Assembly (NCBI GenBank): GCA_016790475.1
Contig: JAEUOX010000176.1
Span: 1 to 63,441 of the forward strand
DNA from: Rhodoferax sp.
GTDB lineage: Bacteria > Pseudomonadota > Gammaproteobacteria > Burkholderiales > Burkholderiaceae_C
Direction of reading: 5' to 3'
Length of the DNA stretch: 63,441 nucleotides
A program made the translations under genes and the position numbers. Below are positions 34,919-44,931 of this stretch, piece by piece (the first letter of the stretch is position 1; each line of letters begins with the position of its first letter). The notes beneath the pieces are model-generated. The model saw only the letters and a list, made by a program, of their open reading frames with translations. It had not been told where the DNA came from and searched no databases.

Positions 34919-37900
34919 ATGCAACCCATCCGCGCCCTCCCGGCCCGCTCGGCCACCGCTGCAGCCGCAGCACTCCTGCTGGCCTTCGGGCCGGCGGCCT
35001 GGTCCCTGCCCCAAGGGGCCCAGGTCATCCATGGCCAGGTGGGGCTGAGCCAGCCCGCCGCCGGGCAGCTGCAGATCAACGCGTCCAACGGCGCGATCAT
35101 CAACTGGCAGCAGTTCAACGTGGGTGCCGGGGAGCTGACCCGCTTCGTGCAGCCTTCGGCCAGCAGCGCGGTGCTCAATCGGGTCACCGGCGCGGGCGCC
35201 TCGCAGCTGCTGGGGCAGATCCAGGGCAACGGGCGGGTGTTCCTGATCAACCCGAGCGGCATCGTGGTCGGTGCGGGCGCCCGGATCGACACCAACAGCT
35301 TCATCGCATCCACGCTGGACATCGCCGATGCCGACTTCCTGGCCGGGCGGCTGCGCTTCCTGGCCGGCGCCACGGCCGGCAGCGTGCGCAACAGCGGCAT
35401 CATCTCCGCCGGCCCGGGCGGCCGGGTCGCGCTGATCGCGCCGGACATCGAGAACAGTGGCATCATCCAGGCGCCCGGCGGCCAAATCCTGCTGGCCGCC
35501 GGGCGGCGCCTGGAGCTGGCCAGCATGGACCTGGAAGGCGTCACCTTCGAGGTGCAGGCGCCCACCGATTCGGTGCTCAATCTGGGCCAGCTGCTGGCCG
35601 ACAACGGCGCCGTCCAGGTGTTTGCCGGCACGCTGCGCCACAGCGGAGAGATCCGCGCCAACCGCCTGGTGCAGGACGCCGACGGCAGCATCCGGCTGGT
35701 CGGCAGCCATGAGGTCACGCTGACGTCCGACAGTGTCACCCGCGCCGACGGTCTGGCCGGTGGAAGCATCACGATCCGCACGACGCGGGGCGACACCCGG
35801 GTGGAAGGCCAGGTGTCGGCCACCGGCAGCGGCGGCCAGGGCGGCCAGATCCATCTGCTGGGCGAGCGCGTCGCCGTCGGCCAGGCGGTGGTGGATGCCT
35901 CCGGCAGCAGCGGCGGTGGCGCGATCCTGGTCGGGGGCGACTACCAGGGCGCAAATCCCGCGGTGCAGAACGCCAGCCGCGTGGCGGTGGGTGCCAATGC
36001 AGTGCTGCGGGCGGACGCCACGGTACAGGGCGATGGCGGCCGCGTCATCGTCTGGGCCGACCAGAACACCCGCTTCGCCGGGCACCTGAGCGTGCGCGGC
36101 GGGCCGGAGGGCGGCGATGGCGGCTTCGCCGAGGTATCGGGCAAGGAGCAGTTGGCCTTCAGCGGCACGGCAGACCTGACCGCCCCGGCCGGCCGGGCCG
36201 GCAGCCTGTTGCTGGATCCGCTCGACATCGTCGTGGCCGCCACAGGTGGCGTGCTGGAATCCGCGCTCGACGAGTTCGCCGACTTTGCCTCGAACATCGT
36301 GACGATCTCCCCGGCCGCGATGGCGGCGGTCGGCGGCACGGTCGTGCTGCAGGCCGCGCGCGACATCTATTTCAACGACGCGGTAACGCTGTCGACTCCG
36401 GGCGCGGGGCTGACGGTCATGGCCGGGGGCGCCAGCGCCACCGGGGGCCAGATCTACCTCGATCATGGCATCGTGACGACCGGCGGCGTCGTGACGATGC
36501 GGGGCACGACGCTGACCGGTGCGGGGACGATCAGCACGAACGGCGGCGCGGTCGATCTGCAGTTCACCAGCAGCTTGAATTACAACGCACTGGTCAGCTC
36601 TGGTGGCGGCGCCGTGACGGTGAGTACGCCGAACAGCTCGATCAACAGCCTGCAGGTGCAGGCCGGCGCCGGGGCGATCAGCGTCAGCGGGCGCAACGGC
36701 GTCCTCAACAGCACGATCGGCGGTACCGGCGCGGTGGCGGTCACCTCCAGCAACGGCGGCCTGAACAACAATGGCGTGACCGGCGGCACCGTGACGTTGC
36801 AGGCCGCCAGCAGCATCAGCAATGTGTCCGTGAATGCGTCGGACCGGGTTGACGCGACGTCCACCAACTCCAGCATCTCGCTGAACAACCGCAACAGCCA
36901 GCCGCTGCGGCTGGGCTCGGTCACCGCGGCCTCCAGCCTGAGCCTGTCCTCGGACGCCGGCTTCGTGCAGGCGGCGGGCGGCCTGCTCACATCGCCCTAC
37001 GTATCGCTGTACGGCTACCAGTCGGGGGCGACCTTCGGCAGCGTGGCGGCACCGCTTTCCATCGCGTCGCCCCGCCTGAGCCTGTCCGGCATGGGCGCGG
37101 CCGCGCATGTGGCTTTCTCCGGCAGCCCGACGCTGACGCAACTGGCGTTCGAGGGCACGGTCGCCGCCATCGGCGCCAGCACGGTCAGCGGTGCGGCCAA
37201 CCTGAGCGCGCTCAGCCTGGGCGCTGCCGGCGGCGTGCTGCAGGTGTCCGCGACCAGCTCGGGTGGCCTGGGCAGTGGCTTCTCGATCAGCACGAACGAC
37301 GGTGGCATCCATGCCACGACGCTGGATCTCCCGGGCGCCGCCGTCAGCCTGTCGGCAGAGGGCCCTGTAACGCTAGGCACCATGACCGGGGCCAGCCTCG
37401 ACATCAATGCCCAGGGCGCGGTGACCATCACCTCGGCGACCACCAGCGGCGGCGGCGGCATCGAGGTCAACACCGGCAGTTGCAGCTCCGGCTATTCGGT
37501 GTGCACCGGGGTCAGCCCGATCACCGCCGGCAGCCTGGTGACCACAGGTGGCGGCAGCGTCACCCTGCGCACCTACGACAGCGGCAATGTCGACGTCACC
37601 ACGATCACGTCCTCCGGCTCCGTGTCCGTACAGGCGGGCACGCAGTACACCAACTACGCCGAGTACGTCGGGTATCCCAACGGCTACAAGGAGTACGTCA
37701 CCACCAACCAGGTGACGCTCGGCACGGTGACCGCGCAGGGCTCGGTCTCGCTCTACAACCAGGGCGATGGCAACCTCACGATCGCGCAGAACCTGGTGGC
37801 CACGAACGGCAGCGTCTACCTGTCTGCCGGTGCCAGCTACAACGACGACGGGCGCTACGACACACCCGACCGGCTCACGACCACCATCGTGTCCACGGCC

Positions 37901-40900
37901 GGCCTGCAGGCCGGCTCGAACCTGAACGTCTACAACAATGGCGATGGCGCGATCACGGTGTCAGGCGCCGTGGCCGCGGGCAGCTACACCCAGCTGCAGA
38001 CCAACCATGGCAACCTCACGGTGACCGGGCCCATGACCTCCGCCTATTCGATCTCGCTGTACAGCGGTGGCGGCGCGCTGAGCGTGGGGCAGGTCAGCGC
38101 GACGAACCCCGGGTTCGGCGATGTGGACCTGTCCGCCGACCTCGGCATCCAGTTCGAGAAGGTCTCCGCGGCTGGTGGCTCGGTCACGATGACCGCCTCT
38201 GCGGGCAGCATCCGGGGGACGCTGGACGACACGGCCGCCGACATCTCCGCGCTGCGCAGCGTGAATCTCAGCGCCCAGGACAGTGCCGGCGGATTCATCG
38301 GGAATGCGTCCTTTGCCAATCCGCTGGACATCGTCGCCGGGACGGCCGCGACCGACGAGGTGGTGCTGCATGCCGGCGGTGCGATCGGTGCGCTGGGCAA
38401 GCCGATCACGGTGTCGGATACCGGTGTGCTGGACATCGACACCGCGCAGGGCCGTTTCTTCGTGCAGGCCCAGGACTTCAGCACGCTGCGCGTGCGCGCC
38501 AGCGCGGCAGGGCTGGGTGCGGGGGGCACGTCCAGCGTCACCAGCACGAACCTCACGCCGATCAACGCCACCAGCGACGGCAGCACGATCACGATCGGCG
38601 ACGTCCAGCAGTCGGCGGGGACCCTGCATGCCTTCCGCTTCGAGGTCACCGATGGCGCCCTGGTGCTGGGCGATGTGGCGCTGACGACCGCCACCGGCTA
38701 CAACCAGCTGTTCCTGCAGGCGTCCGGGGGTATCCAGCAGCTGGCCGGTGACATGCTCGTGGGCAGCGCCGACATCCGGGCCGGCAGCGGCGCCACCACG
38801 CTGGGCAACATCACGGTCGCTGCAGGTACCGGCAATGCGCTGTACCTCAGCGGCGACGCGATCACGACTGGGGACCTGCTGGCGCCGTCGCTCGAGGTGC
38901 AAGGCTCCGACCTCACGCTGGGCAGCGTCACCACGACCGGCACGAACCGGGGCTTCGGCCAGGCCGGCTACACCTGCATCGCCCGGCTCGGAACCTGCCT
39001 GTACCCGCTGGACGACCTGAGCCTGAGCGCCAGCGGGCAGATCACCACCACCGGCAACATCAGCAGCGCCACGTCGGCGATCGTCTCGGCCGGCACCGGC
39101 ATCGACGTGGATGGTGGCGCCGGCACGCTGACCGGTGGCCACTACACCAACACCTACTATTACACCGACACCGTCAATGCCGCCGCGGGTTCCGGCACGC
39201 TGCGTGCCGCGAGCGTGAGCGCGCACGACGTGACCGTCTCGGGCGACACGTTGACCACCGGTGCGATCACGGCCGACCGCAACCTGAACGTGAGTGGTGG
39301 CACGCTCACCACCGGCAACCTGAGTGCGGGCAGCAACCTGCAGGTCAGCGGCACCACCTTCACCACCGGCGACATCACGTCCGGCGGCGGGCTGTCGATC
39401 GACGCCTCCGGCGCCTATGTTCCGGGCTCGATCGCCCTCAGCGGCAGTTCGGTGACGATCCAGGCGCCCGATGGCATCGACCTGGTGAGCGGCGACGCAA
39501 CGCTGACCTCCGCCAACGTGACGCTGCGTGCGATCAATGGCGACGTGCAGGCGAATCTGGCCAATGCGACGAACCTGACCCTGCAGGCTGGTGGTCATTT
39601 CGCGGTGCATTCCGGCGCCGCGCTGACAGTAGTGGACATCACCGCCGACAGTCTGGTGGCGGGTTCGATCGACGGCTCCTCGGTCAGCAGCAGCGGGCAG
39701 ATGATCGAGGTGCTCAGCAGCGGCACGACCGCCACGCTGACGGCCGCCTCGGCGGCGACCAACCTCGACCTGCGCTATCGCGAGGCCTCCGGCGACCTGA
39801 CGGCCCTGGACCTCAGCACCTCCGGCAGCTTCGGCAATGGTGGCGGGCGGATCTACCTGACGGCTCAGTCGGCGGCCGTCACCGGCTCGTCACTGACGAT
39901 GAACGGGAGCAGCCTCGAGATCTACACCGAGGGTGACATCGCGCTGAACGCGCTGACCAACGCGGCCGGAGGCGCGGTCACGCTGGTCTCCTACAACGGC
40001 GGTGTCGACATCGGCACCGTGGCGCTCACGGGGGGGGCGTTGTCGGCGTCGGCGGGCGGCAGCGGCGCCGACATCACCGTGACGCGGCTCACGACGCTGG
40101 GTGGTGGCGTGAGCCTCAGTGCGGACTCCGGCAGCATCCTGAAGGCGGGATCCCAGCCGGCCCAGATCGATACCGCCGACGGTCAGGGCAACCCGGCGGC
40201 GACCGTCAGCCTGTCCGCTCCGCAGGGCAGCATCGGCACGGCCGGCAACGCGCTGCAACTGGCGAATGTCGTGACGCTGAACCTGGATGCACGCGACGCG
40301 ATTGAGGTCGACGTGGCCGGCACGCTGACGAACCTGTCGCTGGCGGCCTATGGCAGCGGGCTGGGCAACCTCCAGGTCACCAACAGCAACTTTGCCGGCC
40401 TGTCGGTGACCCGGGTCGGGGGCGACCTGCTGCTGGGTGCGCTGGCGCCGGTCAGCAGCGGCAATTTCGGCCTGACGGCGCGCGACGGCAACCTGATCGT
40501 CACCGGGGACATCACCAACGTCGCCGCGCTGACGCTGGACGCCGGCTACAGCGAGGGCAGCGCTGCGGACCTGCGTCTGCAGGCCCAGGGCGCGGACCTG
40601 AATATCACCGCCAGCGGGGCGATGGTGCTGCGCGCCGGGCGGGACGTGCTGGTGCAGGCGGATGCGGCACACGCGGTTGCGGTGCAGGGTGGCCTGAGCA
40701 CGGTCTGGGCCGGGCGTGACGTGGTCGTCACCGCCGGTGCGGGGGCGGCCGCCTCGGCGCTGCTGCAAGGCACCTACACCGATGTGCGTGCCGACCGTGA
40801 CGTTCTGGTGCAGGCGGGCGGCGCCTCGGCACTGCTGAACCAGTCCACGACCTATTCGACGCAGATCGTCAATGCGGGCGGCTCGATCCAGGTGCTGGGC

Positions 40901-43444
40901 GGCTCGGCCGGTGTGACGGGCGCCACCGCCGGCATCACCTCCGCGACCGGGCAGCAGTTGCAGGCGGGCGGCAACCTGCTGGTGCAGGCCGGTACCGCCG
41001 ATGGTGCCTCGGCTTCCGTCGTCTCCGCCGGCAACCAGTATGTGTACGCGCAGGACTTCAGCGTGCTGGGCGGTGGCGACAACGCGGTCGCGTCGGTCCG
41101 CGGCAATTACCAGGATTTCCAGCAGATCCGCGGCAATGTACGCGTGGAAGGCGGCAGCGGTGCGGCAGCGGCGGCGGAGGTGGTGTCCACCGGGTCGCAG
41201 CAGTACATCGGTACGCAGTACACCTACTACTACAACGCCACCGACTCGGTGCTGGTGCAGGGTGGCAGCGGCGCCGGCGCCACCGCCACGATCCGCTCGG
41301 CCTCCTCGCAGGAGGTGCATGCGGCGGTGCAGGGCGGGACCGGAGATATCCAGGTGATCGCCGGAACCGGTGCCGGCGCGGATGCGTCCATCGTCTCGCA
41401 GGGCGGCAGCCAGACCATCGGAAGCACCAGCACCTATCTCTATTCGCCGACCAACAACGTGCTGGTCCAGGCCAGCGGCACAGGCACCGCCAGGATCCAG
41501 GCCGCCGGCAGCCAGCAGGTCTACGGCAGCGGCGACATCTCGGTGCTCGGCGGCGCCGGCGCCGCGATGACCGCCTCCATCGAGACGACCGCCGGCTCGC
41601 AGACGATCGGCACCTCGGACGTCGCCTACTACAACGACCCGACGCAGAACATCCTGGTGCAGGGCGGTGCCGGCGGTGCAGCCTGGATCCGTGCGAGCGG
41701 CAGCCAGACGCTGCGCGCCGGCGGCAATCTGTCGGTCCTGGGAGGTACAGGCGCCAACACCACGGCCTCGATCCAGTCGACCGGCAGCAGCCAGAACATT
41801 GGCTACACCTACATCTTCTCGAACGACCCGCTGGACAACATCACGGTGCAGGGCGGTACCGGCGCGGATGCCGCCGCCTGGATCAAGGCCGCCTCGTCGC
41901 AGACGCTGGATGCGGGCAATGCGATCACCGTCGCCGCGGGGGGCGCGGGCGCCTATGCCGAGATCGTGTCATTGGCTGGGAGCCAGTCGATCGGTAACCG
42001 CAACTTCTCCAGCTACGACCAGACCGGCGTCATCAGCCTGACCGGCGGCACCGGCAACAACGCCTGGGCGAAGATCAGCGCCGGTGGCTCGCAGACGCTG
42101 GCCAATGCGGGCAACATCAGCCTGGCGGGTGGCGCCGGGGATGCCTCCGGTGCACTGGTCCTGGCCACCAGCGGGCAGACCTTCAACAGCGGCGGTGCGC
42201 TGACCCTGACCGGCGGCAGCGGCTCCGCCCCCGGCCTGAACGAGACCGCGGTGCGCAACAGCACCTCCGGGACGCAGTCGATCTCGATGTCCGGCGCGAT
42301 CACCGTGACCGGCGGCGGATCGGGCTCCGACACCTGGATCCGCCAGAGCGGCAGCGGTGCGCAGAACATCACCACCGGCGGCGCGTTGCGCCTGGAGGCC
42401 CTGGTCGCCAACACCGGCACCGTCAGCATCGAGTCCGGCACCGGTACGCAGACGGTCAATGTCACCGACGTCATCGCGCTGGACAACCAGGCCGGCGGCC
42501 GGGTGGCGCTGCGCTCCGGCGGGGCGCAGAACATCAATGCGGATTCGATGACGATCGCGCTGGCCTCCCCGAACGGCACGTCGCCCTATGCCGGCGTGTC
42601 GGCGGTGGGCTCGCAGATCATCCGCATGGTCGGTGGCGCCGCGCCCGCCTCGCTGACACTCACCAACACCAGCGGCATCAGCGGCTCGCTGGTCGAGGTG
42701 ATGACGGCGGGCAACCAGACGCTGTCGCTGTACGGCGCGCGGTATACCAATGCCGGCATGTTGCAGATCGGCTCCGCGGCAGGCCTGGGCGCTGCCAAGG
42801 TCGAGGCGGGGGGCAGCCAGACCATCATCGCGGGCGGGATACAGATCCAGGGCGGCCTGACCAGCGCCGCGCGGGCCTCGCTGCTGGCGGTGGGCGACAT
42901 GGTGCTCAGCACGCTGGACGGCCCGCTGCAGGTGCTGGGGGGGGCCGCCGGCGCCGCGGAGATCGATCCGCCGGTGCTCAGCGCGGTCTCCAACGGCTCC
43001 ATCCTGATCGATGGCGGCGCGGCCTCCACCGCGACCGCGACCGTCGTGGCCGGCCTGATCGACATGACGGCCACCAACGGCAACATGGCGGTGATCGGCG
43101 GCGGCGCGCCGGCAACGGTCACGTCGGGCTCCACCTTCGCGCTACAGGCCTCGGGCAACCTGACGATCGCCCCGAATGCCGGAGGTGCCGCAATCAATGC
43201 GCCCGGCGGTCTGAATATCGCGCTGCGCGGCAACTGCTTCGGTTGCACGGTCAATGCGCTGATCGGCACACCGCTGACCATCACCGAGGGGCCACCGATC
43301 GTCGACATCCTGTCGGACCAGCTCGTCAATGGCCTGATCTCGACGATCCTGGCCGACGCCTACGGCATCGGCGACCTGTACCTGACCCCCGATGGCGTGC
43401 TGGTCTACGACAGCCGCCGCCGTTCGCTGGCCCAGTGCTTCTGA
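34919..43444 (+). CDS. Two-partner secretion exoprotein (filamentous haemagglutinin-like TpsA)
   Basis: Very large secreted protein, 2841 residues. A signal peptide (AAAAALLLAFGPAAWS) leads into the TPS secretion domain: GAQVIHGQVGLSQ, INWQQFNVGAGELTRFVQP, LLGQIQGNGRVFLINPSGIV (NPSG in place of the usual NPNG). The rest is a low-complexity beta-helical passenger rich in Gly, Ser, Ala and Thr. Residues about 2111-2370 form four repeats of 63-70 residues, each with a GGxG-ASGSQ pattern and a Tyr-rich turn. No Cys-rich or toxin domain is recognised near the end. The ATG at 34919 has GGAG upstream; the upstream GTG at 34871 was rejected. Export should use the TpsB at 44932. A role in adhesion or biofilm is inference. 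Confidence 0.92.
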   Translation: MQPIRALPARSATAAAAALLLAFGPAAWSLPQGAQVIHGQVGLSQPAAGQLQINASNGAIINWQQFNVGAGELTRFVQPSASSAVLNRVTGAGASQLLGQIQGNGRVFLINPSGIVVGAGARIDTNSFIASTLDIADADFLAGRLRFLAGATAGSVRNSGIISAGPGGRVALIAPDIENSGIIQAPGGQILLAAGRRLELASMDLEGVTFEVQAPTDSVLNLGQLLADNGAVQVFAGTLRHSGEIRANRLVQDADGSIRLVGSHEVTLTSDSVTRADGLAGGSITIRTTRGDTRVEGQVSATGSGGQGGQIHLLGERVAVGQAVVDASGSSGGGAILVGGDYQGANPAVQNASRVAVGANAVLRADATVQGDGGRVIVWADQNTRFAGHLSVRGGPEGGDGGFAEVSGKEQLAFSGTADLTAPAGRAGSLLLDPLDIVVAATGGVLESALDEFADFASNIVTISPAAMAAVGGTVVLQAARDIYFNDAVTLSTPGAGLTVMAGGASATGGQIYLDHGIVTTGGVVTMRGTTLTGAGTISTNGGAVDLQFTSSLNYNALVSSGGGAVTVSTPNSSINSLQVQAGAGAISVSGRNGVLNSTIGGTGAVAVTSSNGGLNNNGVTGGTVTLQAASSISNVSVNASDRVDATSTNSSISLNNRNSQPLRLGSVTAASSLSLSSDAGFVQAAGGLLTSPYVSLYGYQSGATFGSVAAPLSIASPRLSLSGMGAAAHVAFSGSPTLTQLAFEGTVAAIGASTVSGAANLSALSLGAAGGVLQVSATSSGGLGSGFSISTNDGGIHATTLDLPGAAVSLSAEGPVTLGTMTGASLDINAQGAVTITSATTSGGGGIEVNTGSCSSGYSVCTGVSPITAGSLVTTGGGSVTLRTYDSGNVDVTTITSSGSVSVQAGTQYTNYAEYVGYPNGYKEYVTTNQVTLGTVTAQGSVSLYNQGDGNLTIAQNLVATNGSVYLSAGASYNDDGRYDTPDRLTTTIVSTAGLQAGSNLNVYNNGDGAITVSGAVAAGSYTQLQTNHGNLTVTGPMTSAYSISLYSGGGALSVGQVSATNPGFGDVDLSADLGIQFEKVSAAGGSVTMTASAGSIRGTLDDTAADISALRSVNLSAQDSAGGFIGNASFANPLDIVAGTAATDEVVLHAGGAIGALGKPITVSDTGVLDIDTAQGRFFVQAQDFSTLRVRASAAGLGAGGTSSVTSTNLTPINATSDGSTITIGDVQQSAGTLHAFRFEVTDGALVLGDVALTTATGYNQLFLQASGGIQQLAGDMLVGSADIRAGSGATTLGNITVAAGTGNALYLSGDAITTGDLLAPSLEVQGSDLTLGSVTTTGTNRGFGQAGYTCIARLGTCLYPLDDLSLSASGQITTTGNISSATSAIVSAGTGIDVDGGAGTLTGGHYTNTYYYTDTVNAAAGSGTLRAASVSAHDVTVSGDTLTTGAITADRNLNVSGGTLTTGNLSAGSNLQVSGTTFTTGDITSGGGLSIDASGAYVPGSIALSGSSVTIQAPDGIDLVSGDATLTSANVTLRAINGDVQANLANATNLTLQAGGHFAVHSGAALTVVDITADSLVAGSIDGSSVSSSGQMIEVLSSGTTATLTAASAATNLDLRYREASGDLTALDLSTSGSFGNGGGRIYLTAQSAAVTGSSLTMNGSSLEIYTEGDIALNALTNAAGGAVTLVSYNGGVDIGTVALTGGALSASAGGSGADITVTRLTTLGGGVSLSADSGSILKAGSQPAQIDTADGQGNPAATVSLSAPQGSIGTAGNALQLANVVTLNLDARDAIEVDVAGTLTNLSLAAYGSGLGNLQVTNSNFAGLSVTRVGGDLLLGALAPVSSGNFGLTARDGNLIVTGDITNVAALTLDAGYSEGSAADLRLQAQGADLNITASGAMVLRAGRDVLVQADAAHAVAVQGGLSTVWAGRDVVVTAGAGAAASALLQGTYTDVRADRDVLVQAGGASALLNQSTTYSTQIVNAGGSIQVLGGSAGVTGATAGITSATGQQLQAGGNLLVQAGTADGASASVVSAGNQYVYAQDFSVLGGGDNAVASVRGNYQDFQQIRGNVRVEGGSGAAAAAEVVSTGSQQYIGTQYTYYYNATDSVLVQGGSGAGATATIRSASSQEVHAAVQGGTGDIQVIAGTGAGADASIVSQGGSQTIGSTSTYLYSPTNNVLVQASGTGTARIQAAGSQQVYGSGDISVLGGAGAAMTASIETTAGSQTIGTSDVAYYNDPTQNILVQGGAGGAAWIRASGSQTLRAGGNLSVLGGTGANTTASIQSTGSSQNIGYTYIFSNDPLDNITVQGGTGADAAAWIKAASSQTLDAGNAITVAAGGAGAYAEIVSLAGSQSIGNRNFSSYDQTGVISLTGGTGNNAWAKISAGGSQTLANAGNISLAGGAGDASGALVLATSGQTFNSGGALTLTGGSGSAPGLNETAVRNSTSGTQSISMSGAITVTGGGSGSDTWIRQSGSGAQNITTGGALRLEALVANTGTVSIESGTGTQTVNVTDVIALDNQAGGRVALRSGGAQNINADSMTIALASPNGTSPYAGVSAVGSQIIRMVGGAAPASLTLTNTSGISGSLVEVMTAGNQTLSLYGARYTNAGMLQIGSAAGLGAAKVEAGGSQTIIAGGIQIQGGLTSAARASLLAVGDMVLSTLDGPLQVLGGAAGAAEIDPPVLSAVSNGSILIDGGAASTATATVVAGLIDMTATNGNMAVIGGGAPATVTSGSTFALQASGNLTIAPNAGGAAINAPGGLNIALRGNCFGCTVNALIGTPLTITEGPPIVDILSDQLVNGLISTILADAYGIGDLYLTPDGVLVYDSRRRSLAQCF
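41249..42029 (+). repeat. Four tandem coding repeats in the TpsA passenger
   Basis: Units begin at about 41249, 41459, 41651 and 41840 (210, 192, 189 and 189 bases). Each encodes VLVQGG-like strands, a GSQ-type ladder, a TIG/NIG turn and a Tyr-rich loop (YYNATD, YLYSPTN, YYNDPTQ, YIFSNDP). Confidence 0.7.
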
Positions 43445-43457
43445 CGGGAGACCTTCC

Positions 43458-44906
43458 ATGCAATTCGACTCTCTCCTCCCGTTTTCCGGCCGCGGCGCCG
43501 GTGCCCTGTGTGGCCTGCTGCTCGGGCTGGCTCTGCTGGGTGGCACGGCGGCGCAGGCGCAGACCCGCGCCGGTGAAGTCCAGCACCTGCAGGGCATGGC
43601 GACCGCGCAACAGAGCAACGGCGCGGTGCGCTTCCTGGTCAAGGGCGACGCCATCCTGGAAGGCGACACGCTGACGACGACCGAGAAGGGCTTTGCGGTC
43701 GTGCAGCTCGGCGACGGCAGCAAGATCACGCTGCGCCCGGCCACGGTGTTCGCGGTCGAGCGCTTCGCCCAGGACCAGGCCAACGAGGGCGCGGTGCTGC
43801 GGCTGTTCAAGGGCGGCATGCGCGCGATCAGCGGCCTGATCAACCGCCGCAATCCCGGCGCGATGGAGGTGCGCACGTCGACCGCGACGATCGGCATCCG
43901 GGGCACCAGCTTCGATGCCCGGCTGTGCGGCGACGACTGCCGGCTCGAGGACAACGCCGCGCTGAGCCACAGCAAGCCGGCCACCGCGGTGCCACCAGCC
44001 GACAGCGTCGTGGCCCGCGTCGTCAGCGTGCGTGGCGAGGCGGCCGCGGTGCAGACCGGCAAGTCGCCCCGCCGGCTCGTCGACGGCGCACCGCTGTATG
44101 CCGGCGACGAGGTCAAGACCGCGGCCGACGGCATCGCGGTGATCGGTTTCCGCGACGAGACCCGGCTGTCGCTGAACCCGGAGACGGCGTTCCGGATCAC
44201 CGGCTTCAGCTACCGCAACCCGAATGCGTCCGACAACATCGCGCTGCAGATCCTGCGCGGCGGCCTGCGGGTATTCACCGGCCTGATCGCCAAGTCCGAC
44301 CCGAAATCGATGTCGCTGCGCACGCGCCTGTCGACGATCGGCATCCGCGGCACCGGCATGGACATCAGCTGCGAAGGCCCCTGTGCCGAGGACGGCCCGG
44401 ACACGCCGACCAGCGCGACGCCGGCGCAGGGCGAGGGCCTGTTCATGGTCACCTGGCTCGGGCTGACCTACTTCGGACCGCCCGCCTCCGACCTGGACAT
44501 TCCGCTGGGGCAGGCCGGCTTCGTCGGCACGGCGCGTGTGGCGCGGCTGCTGGACGGCGTGCCGGCGTTCATGCTGAACTTCGCCGCACCCCGGCCGGAT
44601 GGCCTGTCCATCGACTGGCAGCAGCTGTTCGGTGCGATTCCGGCAAGTGGCGAAGACGGCCTGTATGTGTTCGTGCGCGATGGCGCAGTGTCGCTGCGCA
44701 CCGGCCGTGGTGTTTCGGAACTGGGCATCGGCGAGACCGGTTTCCTGGGCGCCGACGGCCTGCCGCGGCGCCTGGAAGGCGTGCCGCGCTTCATGAGCGA
44801 CGACCCCTTCCCGATTCCCGAGCTGTTCTCGCAGCCGGAAACCCGCATCCTGCAGATGTTCGGCACCACGCTCGGGCAGCCGGGCCAGGAAATCTGCCGG
44901 CTCTAG
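43458..44906 (+). CDS. Secreted protein with two FecR domains
   Basis: A 482-residue exported protein with a signal peptide (GLLLGLALLGGTAAQAQ) and two tandem FecR domains. The first covers about residues 36-160 (EGDTLTTTEKGFAVVQLGDGSKITL, STATIGIRGTSFD); the second covers about 185-340 (AGDEVKTAADGIAVIGF, RLSTIGIRGTGMD). It has no sigma-factor partner here and no membrane helix beyond the signal peptide, so it is not a classical FecR sensor. It lies between tpsA and tpsB, 13 bases after tpsA, with GGGAG before the ATG. It may aid folding, anchoring or secretion of TpsA; the exact role is unknown. Confidence 0.85.
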   Translation: MQFDSLLPFSGRGAGALCGLLLGLALLGGTAAQAQTRAGEVQHLQGMATAQQSNGAVRFLVKGDAILEGDTLTTTEKGFAVVQLGDGSKITLRPATVFAVERFAQDQANEGAVLRLFKGGMRAISGLINRRNPGAMEVRTSTATIGIRGTSFDARLCGDDCRLEDNAALSHSKPATAVPPADSVVARVVSVRGEAAAVQTGKSPRRLVDGAPLYAGDEVKTAADGIAVIGFRDETRLSLNPETAFRITGFSYRNPNASDNIALQILRGGLRVFTGLIAKSDPKSMSLRTRLSTIGIRGTGMDISCEGPCAEDGPDTPTSATPAQGEGLFMVTWLGLTYFGPPASDLDIPLGQAGFVGTARVARLLDGVPAFMLNFAAPRPDGLSIDWQQLFGAIPASGEDGLYVFVRDGAVSLRTGRGVSELGIGETGFLGADGLPRRLEGVPRFMSDDPFPIPELFSQPETRILQMFGTTLGQPGQEICRL

Positions 44907-44931
44907 AGACGACCCAAGAAGGCACCGACCC

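Noticed and set aside
34862-37312. 816-codon antisense frame opposite the start of the TpsA gene
   Set aside because: It is low-complexity (Arg/Ala/Gly/His), mirrors the repetitive TpsA codons and lacks start signals.
43458-44906. FecR-type anti-sigma sensor
   Set aside because: No sigma factor gene is nearby, there is an N-terminal signal peptide, and no cytoplasmic domain.
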